A stretch of 64,000 bases of DNA from NCBI RefSeq assembly GCF_007655135.1, contig NC_045128.1, forward strand, positions 30,164,811 through 30,228,810, read 5' to 3'. The notes under the pieces are model-generated. The model was given only the letters and a program-made list of their open reading frames with translations, was not told the DNA's origin and did no database searches. Position numbers and translations under genes: made by a program. Source of the stretch: Punica granatum (Eukaryota > Streptophyta > Magnoliopsida > Myrtales > Lythraceae). Shown in pieces: positions 57,198 to 64,000 of this stretch (positions are counted from its first letter, which is position 1; each line of letters opens with the position of its first letter).

Positions 57198-58079
57198 CAT
57201 CATTTTCATTTTAATTGACATGCAAATTAACAGTTAAAAATTTTATAATTGATTCCTCCCAATATTCTATTTTAAACATTTTTTACAATATTTAATTATT
57301 ATTTTTATGACTATATCGTATTATTATTATTATATCTTATTTAAATTTAATCTATTATTACATATACAAAAGTGTGGAACTCATTATTGTATTTCTTCAC
57401 ATTTCAAAATCCCCATATTACCCTTCCATGTATATAGACAATTTTTTTAATTCATATTTTGTTGATTCAATGTATGTGGATATCTTCTTAGACTCCATTC
57501 ACCCCTTCAATGTATGAAAACACATTTTTTGTTTTATTTAAAATACAACATGACCCTCCATATTAGTGTCCGTTGAAAGAAAAAAGTAGTGTCTTACAGA
57601 AATTCAATAATATATATCTAATTCACTAAAGTGTTTTCTCATTTACAGCTACCAATTGTACCTCTTATATCACAGTTTTCCTAATTCCAAAAGACACGCC
57701 GCTTATTTTATATTAGATACAATTGAGTGATTTTTATTATTAAAAAATAATTGAAAGAGAAGTATTTAGATAATCACGCTATCAAAAAGTTGATCAAATC
57801 CCCTACCCCTACGCATTTTAATTCATGGTATATGCACGTGGACGTCGCACAATGAGCAAAATTGAACTATTCTTATAATAGTATCCATATAGGTGCATAC
57901 GGGTAAACGAATTTACTTTCATGAAAATGAAAGGTGGGGCAGATAAACATCGTATCCCTTTTCATCAGCTTATGGGCTTCGGCCCCCATTTCCCCTAAAA
58001 TAAATTATTAGATGAAATTAATAATCCAACAAGGAGGGTTGGAAAGTACTTAGAAGAAAAGTAATGGCTGCTCCCCATG
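57198..58079. other. Gene-free AT-rich spacer
   Basis: No gene or defined repeat is recognised in this stretch. Confidence 0.4.
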
Positions 58080-58089
58080 TACCACAATT

Positions 58090-58765
58090 GATATCCGGAA
58101 GTCTAGTGTGAATCCCGATTAATTCAGGTTCGAGTCGGGTAGATTCACTAAAAGATAAAACGCTCTAAATGATTTCAATATTTTTCATTAACAAGACTCG
58201 AAATAAAAAACGTTGACCTTATAATTAAGTGCATTAACTTTGTGAAATTAATGGCATTTCTTTCACATCAATGTTGATATAACCATTTGACTCACCTAGT
58301 TAAGTTGTTCTCTTTTTACTTGTAAGGTTAGATCCCTAATTGTTAGGGAAGAAAATACCCATAATCATACGCGTGATTGTACTGAATAAATTCAACCGAT
58401 CACAGAGACTAACTTGACATTACCTAGGGTTGTACAACTTAATTTAGGTTTAAGCTAGATAGATCTATTAAGAGATAAAACTCTCCAAATCGTGAATATT
58501 ATCCGTTCAAAAGATTCAAACTGTAAATTTTATTTAAGAGAAATAAGTGCAAAACCGAATGATCCAATTCATATTAGTGAAAGTAATGGCATTTTTACCA
58601 CTTCACTGTTGATATAAACCTCAGACGAGCCTAATTAAGTTGTTCTCCTTTTATTGGTGAGGTTAGATTGCTAATTCTGGAAGAATATATTATTAACTCT
58701 AATACGGAAATAGGCTGAATAAATTTAACCGATCATAGAGTTTTACTTGAAAATACCTCGGTGCG
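58090..58765. repeat. Tandem duplication of ~335 bp, diverged, SINE-like content
   Basis: Two successive units share AGATAAAACxCTCxAAAT, AAGTAATGGCATTT-like, TTAAGTTGTTCTC(T/C)TTTTA, AAGGTTAGAT(C/T) and AAATT(C/T)AACCGATCA at an offset of about 334 bases (for example 58,302 against 58,636). Words such as GACTCGAAAT and CCGATCA recall the second SINE family in minus orientation, so the unit may be an old SINE-derived repeat. Confidence 0.6.
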
Positions 58766-60840
58766 TACAAGTCCATGTATATTCGTATTATATAGGTATA
58801 TCCATACATAGACGTACGCAACTTTTGATCAGTAACTAAAAAATATATATATATACCTATATATATGACAACTTATACATCGAACTTCGATTGCCAATGC
58901 ATATCGGAATAATAATCTTTAATTAATACATAATATTATGACTACCACGCGGCATTTCATTGTCCAAATCAACATGTGAGACTATTTTTCTGTTACCATC
59001 AGAAATGCCGATTTTTAATATTGACGCCGTGAAGTATTGTATCATATTACATTATTATTATATTATTATATTGTATTATTATATTATATACAAGAAATGA
59101 AAGGAGGTCGGTACGTTGGAGGGGGCGAGTGGGTGGTTTTCCCCATCCACGCCCCCATTCCTTTTTCTTTTTCTTTTTCTTTTTTTCATCTGGTAGGTAC
59201 CACTTGCTATTTCGAAGTTTACTAAATCCGATTAATAGAGATTCGGGCGAGATCGACCCACTAATAAATCAATTTCTCCCGATCGTAAATTTTCTCCAAT
59301 CACAAAACTTACACCCGATGCCTTACTGAAGAATAACAAGCGCCGACTCACCTAAAACGAAAGTGACCAATCCACGTCGATAAAAAGTCTATTTCAATTC
59401 GTCATCAATTTTTTGGTTCAACGATTAGTCGCCAATTTAAATAATCACTTTTTATTTGTGATTTTTTGGTGTGTTTCGCGTAATATTCGAACATTCACTA
59501 GGTTATTAATCTAAATTTGAGTGAGAACGGTCCACTAAGGAATAAATCTCTCCTGATCATGAATATTCTCCAATCACTAGACTCATAACCAAAGTTGTAC
59601 GTACCATGCACGGTAATATAAAAAATTATTAAAGAATAATATATCATAATAATATTTTTTGAAATAATAATCATAATATCATAAAATTAAGTTGTGCGTT
59701 TATAGAAAGAAAAATAGCTCAATAAGTCTTTAAGTATTTTTTCCCTTTTCTTACCGAAATATATATTCAACGCTCATGTGAGTGTTAAGAGAGGATGACT
59801 TTCTTATTTTTTTGGAAATGAGTTAATTAAATTGATTATATAGATAGTTTCTTTAGAGTTAACAAGGTCTTTTAATATAATGAAGTTTTTTTGGTAATTC
59901 ACATGATACTTTTGTATAGTAACGTATGTTTGAAAGTAATTTAGAGCACCATATACTTTTAGGTGTATGCCTTGATTATATAATAAGTCATGATATATCA
60001 CAATGGTTTTCCTATTAAAAAATAGTAGATAAATTCTTTTCATATATTTAAATATCCTTGCAATATCGATTGAGAAAATAGCCATATAAAATAGAACATA
60101 ACTTCATAACTATTATAAATAAATTGTAGACAAAGCATAAAGAGTTATTATACATATACTTTTTGAATTACAAGTAATAGTTTTCCCCTTTTATCTTTAC
60201 TGCCATAAACATTCTAAATCTATTATTTTTGGATATTATAATCACATATAAATATAAGCGGGTACTACAAATATTGCATCTATCTAACAAATTATTTGAG
60301 CGAACTTCTGCACCCATGCCTAAATGCGGGCACGTTCCCCAGTTATTGATCATTTTCACCGCTGACAAAGGTTTTTAGGGGAAAAAGAAACCAAACCAGT
60401 TTGATGGACATCAAGGTGGTTGAGCTTGTTCTTTTAAGTCTTTTCGTAATTTTTTTTTTGTAAGCGTTTTAGATCCGAAAGAATTGCTTAGCATAAGGAA
60501 TTTGTGTTATACTTATACAATTTCTTGTGATAACCATATTAAAAGATAGTTTTTATGTAAACAAGATGCACGTATAATCATTAAAAAATAAATAAACAAT
60601 TTCAGATTTCAAATACCAATCTATATATAATATATAATGCCAATAAGAAATGAGAGAATTAATGTGGTTTCGTCAAATGCTACTCTTGGCTTCGTTAGAA
60701 ATGCGATGGGTCACTTTTGACTTCTCTAAATCTCGCCATGTGAAATCTTCTCAATACTTATTAATGCAAACAAATCGATAGCCATATAGCATCTTCTATA
60801 CCCTCTTCAATACAAGAATTGATGGATTTCAAAATTAGTG
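58766..60840. other. Gene-free AT-rich spacer
   Basis: Contains two more decayed blocks (59,200-59,320 and 59,500-59,600) with TCTCC(C/T)GATC(G/A)T...TTCTCCAATCAC...A(A/G)ACT wording like the repeat at 58.1-58.7 kb. No gene is recognised. Confidence 0.45.
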
Positions 60841-62253
60841 CAATACAAGAATAAATATAATTTTGTAAATTCAATTTATTAATTATTTCTATTTTTTAAT
60901 ATTCGGTTTAACAAATAAATTGATATTGACTAGAATATCTAAAAAGTTTTCCGCCAACATCAAATAAACTCAAAGATTAAAAAAATATAATACAAATAAA
61001 TTGATTGAAGAATTCGTAAAATTTAGAGATAAATATAATCTTTTCAAATTCAATTAATTAAAATATTTTCTTTTTCCGATTTCCAATGTTACAAGTGCTT
61101 GATTACATTCTTGAAAACATAATTGGAATATTTAAAGACTATTACAAATTTTATTTTAATATTAAATCCACTTAGAAATTAAAAGTGATGCTTGTGAATT
61201 TATTTATTAAAAAAGGATATTGAAATATTTTTCAAAAAGAATATTGTAATATTCTTGAAAGCAAATTTAATTTTACAATTTATAAAGGATATTGAAATAT
61301 TTTTCAAAAATTTCCACTCAAGTAATTTTACTTACATTATTGAAATCGCAAGGACCTTAGAATAAATAATACAAATAAACTAAGAATTCGTACAATTCAT
61401 AAATAAATATATCTTTTCAAATGTAATTAACTAGAATTGGTTTCTTTTTTCATTTTCCATTTCTACAAATGCTTAATTAAACTCTTGAAATCGTTATTGA
61501 ATTATTTAGTTCAATAACGATGTTGAAATATTTTTTGAATATTTTTAACACAAGTAATTACTTACAAAATTGAAATTATAAAGAGTTTTGGAATATTCAA
61601 TAACCATTACAGGTTTCGTATTAATATTAATTACACTTAGAAACAAAAATGATGCTAAAAAGAATTGATTTCTTTAGAATTCATAAAACGAATAGTATAA
61701 ATTTAGTTTCTATGTTTATTAAATTTACTTAAATTTGAAAATTTTAATTTCTATGAGTGATTAACTTTTCAATGAGCTAAGAGTGATTTATTTTGTTTTC
61801 TAATTTTCAATTCCACGAGCTTAAGCATATTCTTAAAATCAAATTCAATTTTTCAGTTTAAAAATGATATTGAAATATTTTTCAAAAACTTCCACTAAAG
61901 TAATTTTACTTACATTATTGAAATAGCAAAGACCTTAGAAAAAATCATACAACTAAATTACTCTAAGAATTCATACAATTTAGAAATATATACTTTTCAA
62001 ATTTGATTAATTAGAATTAATTTCTTTTTTCATTTGCCAATTCTACAAATGCTTAATTATACTCTTAAAATTGTAATTGGATTATTGAGTTCAAAATGGA
62101 TGTTATCATGCTTTTTAAAAACTTTTCACACAAGTAATTACATACAAAATTAATTATAATTTTAAGGATTTTTGAAATATTCAATACCATTACATGTTTT
62201 GTATCAATATTTATTACATTTAGAAATAAAAATGATGCTATGAGAATTGATTT

Positions 62254-62438
62254 TTTTTTGTGTTAACCCTGGTATCCGAAAGGTCTATTGAGCCCCAACT
62301 AATCTAATCAAGTCGGATCAGCCCACTACGAGATAAAGCTCTCACAGCGTGAATTTTCTGCATTCACAAGACTCGAATTCGAGACCTTATTTAAGTTGAA
62401 CAAAAGCCGAACTGCTTGAACAAACTCACGTTAGTTAA
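62254..62438 (-). mobile_element. SINE with 12-bp target duplication
   Basis: GAGAATTGATTT is repeated exactly at 62,242-62,253 and 62,439-62,450. On the minus strand the element begins GTTTGTTCAAGCAGTTCGGC, carries a B-box region TCTCGAATTCGAGTCTTGTG, continues GTGGGCTGATCCGACTTG and ends GGTTAACAC followed by an A run. This is the best complete copy of the second SINE family here, about 185 bp. The first 578-bp unit has the empty site. Confidence 0.9.
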
Positions 62439-62533
62439 GAGAATTGATTTCTTTAGAAGTTCGTAAAGCGAATGGAATAAATTTAGTTTTCATTTTTTTA
62501 AAATTTATTTAAAGTTGAAACATTTAAATTCTA

Positions 62534-62993
62534 GGACAAATTACATAAAAAAATCTAAATTTTGTAAAACGTCTCAATTTTGTCCTAAATTTTGTTTTGT
62601 AATAAAACAAACCATAAGTTTTTTAAATTGTCTCAAAAATGACATTCGTTATAAATACCGTCAATTTTGCATACGTGGACTGTTAACTTCAGACATAAAT
62701 TAATAAACAAATAAGATAGGTTAAATAAAAAAATTCAAATTTTCAAAAAAGTCTCAATTTCATCTTAAATTTGGTATGTGATGAAAAAAATCTTATGGTT
62801 TATCAGATGATGTGTAAACTTTGTGGGTCCCGTGAAGTCCACGTAAGCAAATAGACGGCAAACTTAACAGAATGGTAACGGGATATCAAATCTGAGACGA
62901 TTATCAAAATATGTGATTTTTTTGTTACAAAACAAAATTTAGGACAAAATTGAGACGTTTTACAAAATTTTGGTTTTTTTGTGTAATTTGCAC
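62534..62993. mobile_element. MULE-type MITE, 460 bp, with 9-bp target duplication
   Basis: TAAATTCTA flanks the element at 62,525-62,533 and 62,994-63,002. Terminal inverted repeats of about 70 bases start GGACAAATTACATAAA and GTGCAAATTACACAAA and share AAAACGTCTCAATTTTGTCC. The 9-bp target and long TIRs fit Mutator-like MITEs. The first 578-bp unit shows the empty site (TTAATTTCTATGAG). The open frame at 62,515-62,703 is chance. Confidence 0.9.
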
Positions 62994-63526
62994 TAAATTC
63001 TATGAGTGATTTACTTTTTTCAGTGAGCCACGAGTGATTTATTTTTATACAAAAGATATATGTCCAAATATCTTCTACGATATTGATATTGAAAATTAAG
63101 ATTCTTTTTAGAACCTAAAATTTTTAATTATTACCTTAATTTTAATCAAATTAATGTTGTTCATGCTTTTACTAATCTTATCTATAAAATAAATTAATTA
63201 ATACCTTTTAAATAAATGATATAGTTTCATATGTATATATGATAAATTTAACAATTTTATTTATTGTTATTTTGATAATTATCAAAGAGTTAATTCTATA
63301 ACTATAAGCTAATTAACATTTTTAAAGACACTTTATAATAAAAATATACAAATTTTTACTATGATAAGCAATTGTGCGCGACGAGCGGGTGAAATGGCTA
63401 GTCTTTAGGAAAATTAGATTCATTTTGAATCATTCACTTTAATTTCAATAGAAATTGCATACTGTATGCATTGTTATATCTGCAAATTAAATATAGTGAT
63501 CATTTTTAGAGTAACACAACTGTCAG

Positions 63527-63705
63527 TGAACCTCGAGCGGTTTGATTTGGTGGTAAAGAGAAACATAAGTAATCACCCTATTTTAAGTTTGAAACTCCTT
63601 AAGACTACCTGTCAAGTTACTGTTTACCCGTCCTGAGGGTCACAGGGGTTCCCCTTATCCGAAAGATTATTCAGATGATGTTCGGACACCCAATTAGAAA
63701 AAAAA
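63527..63705 (+). mobile_element. tRNA-derived SINE (third type)
   Basis: A-box-like CGAGCGGTTTGATTTGGTGGT, B-box-like AGTTTGAAACTCC, then a GGGTCACAGGGGTTCCCC segment and a tail of A residues. It differs in body sequence from the other SINEs in the window. Confidence 0.55.
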
Positions 63706-63724
63706 TGCATTTGTTAGTGTATTA

Positions 63725-63900
63725 AGCCAATGTTTACCCTAATACTATCTGATATTTAGAAGTCCTATTGGCTCTAACTAATCCAAGTATGAGCCAATCG
63801 ACCCATTAAAGACTCTCTTCATCGTGGATTTTCTCCATTTGCAAGATTTGAGACCTTATTTAAAGAAAATATATGCCAAAATACCTGAACTAATCCACTT
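63725..63900 (-). mobile_element. Decayed SINE of the second family
   Basis: Minus-strand words matching 62,254-62,438: AAATAAGGTCTCAAATCTTGC, GGAGAAAATCCACGATGA, GTCGATTGGCTCATACTTGG. It is clearly more diverged and has no clear target duplication. Confidence 0.55.
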
Positions 63901-64000
63901 TGGTAATTGAGTCCATTTTAATAAATAAAAATAGATAGATAGATAGATTACATTCCAACATATATTGGGTTATTTATATTTAAGGTGCTAAGTGCTCTTT

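Larger units (their letters stand above)
61289..63045. repeat. Tandem repeat with ~578-bp unit, second unit broken by two transposons
   Basis: GATATTGAAATATTTTTCAA at 61,289 recurs at 61,867, and the sequence stays alignable through TTCCACT(C/A)AAGTAATTTTACTT, TGCTTAATTA(A/T)ACTCTT and AAATGATGCTA. In the second unit a SINE (62,254) and a MULE-type MITE (62,534) interrupt the match, which then resumes (CTATGAGTGATT(A/T)ACTTTT at about 61,754 and 63,000). Weaker copies seem to start before 61,289 (from about 60,840), so it may be a short satellite-like array. Confidence 0.75.

Overview
This is a window of nuclear DNA from a flowering plant, most likely a eudicot. The evidence is multi-exon genes with GT-AG introns, plant-specific NAC transcription factors, a peroxisomal 4CL-like ligase, and intergenic DNA full of 5'-truncated LINEs, tRNA-derived SINEs and MITEs. 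I cannot name the species. I reconstructed splice sites by eye; for each multi-exon gene the summed exon lengths keep frame from ATG to stop.

Layout. (1) About 1-22,050 has no intact gene that I can recognise. It is mostly two copies of one ~10-kb segment (copy A ~84-10,970, copy B ~12,485-22,049) that differ by separate transposon insertions. (2) 22,360-22,578 encodes a small secreted cysteine-rich, thionin-like peptide. (3) 24,536-51,328 is the gene island: a kelch/coiled-coil gene (+), then four minus-strand genes, namely a 4-coumarate-CoA-ligase-like enzyme ending in the PTS1 signal SKL, a NAC factor of the NAC053/NAC078 type with a hydrophobic C-terminus, and two NAC factors of the NAC050/NAC052 type. 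(4) Between the first and second NAC genes (35,875-45,438) is a transposon-rich gap holding a 2.6-kb long-terminal-inverted-repeat element with a LINE nested inside it. (5) 51,329-64,000 is AT-rich, gene-free and repeat-rich.

How the genes relate. In Arabidopsis, At5g04420 (kelch), At5g04410 (NAC078) and At5g04400 (NAC077) are neighbours, and At3g10480/At3g10490/At3g10500 (NAC050/NAC052/NAC053) form the duplicate block. The island looks like the ancestral form of that block with a 4CL-like gene between the kelch and NAC genes. By family, the NAC053/078 type governs proteasome and oxidative stress responses, while the NAC050/052 type represses transcription with a histone demethylase. The middle NAC gene is unusual: it has a ~177-residue repetitive N-terminal extension and an exact DLNxxP repression motif.
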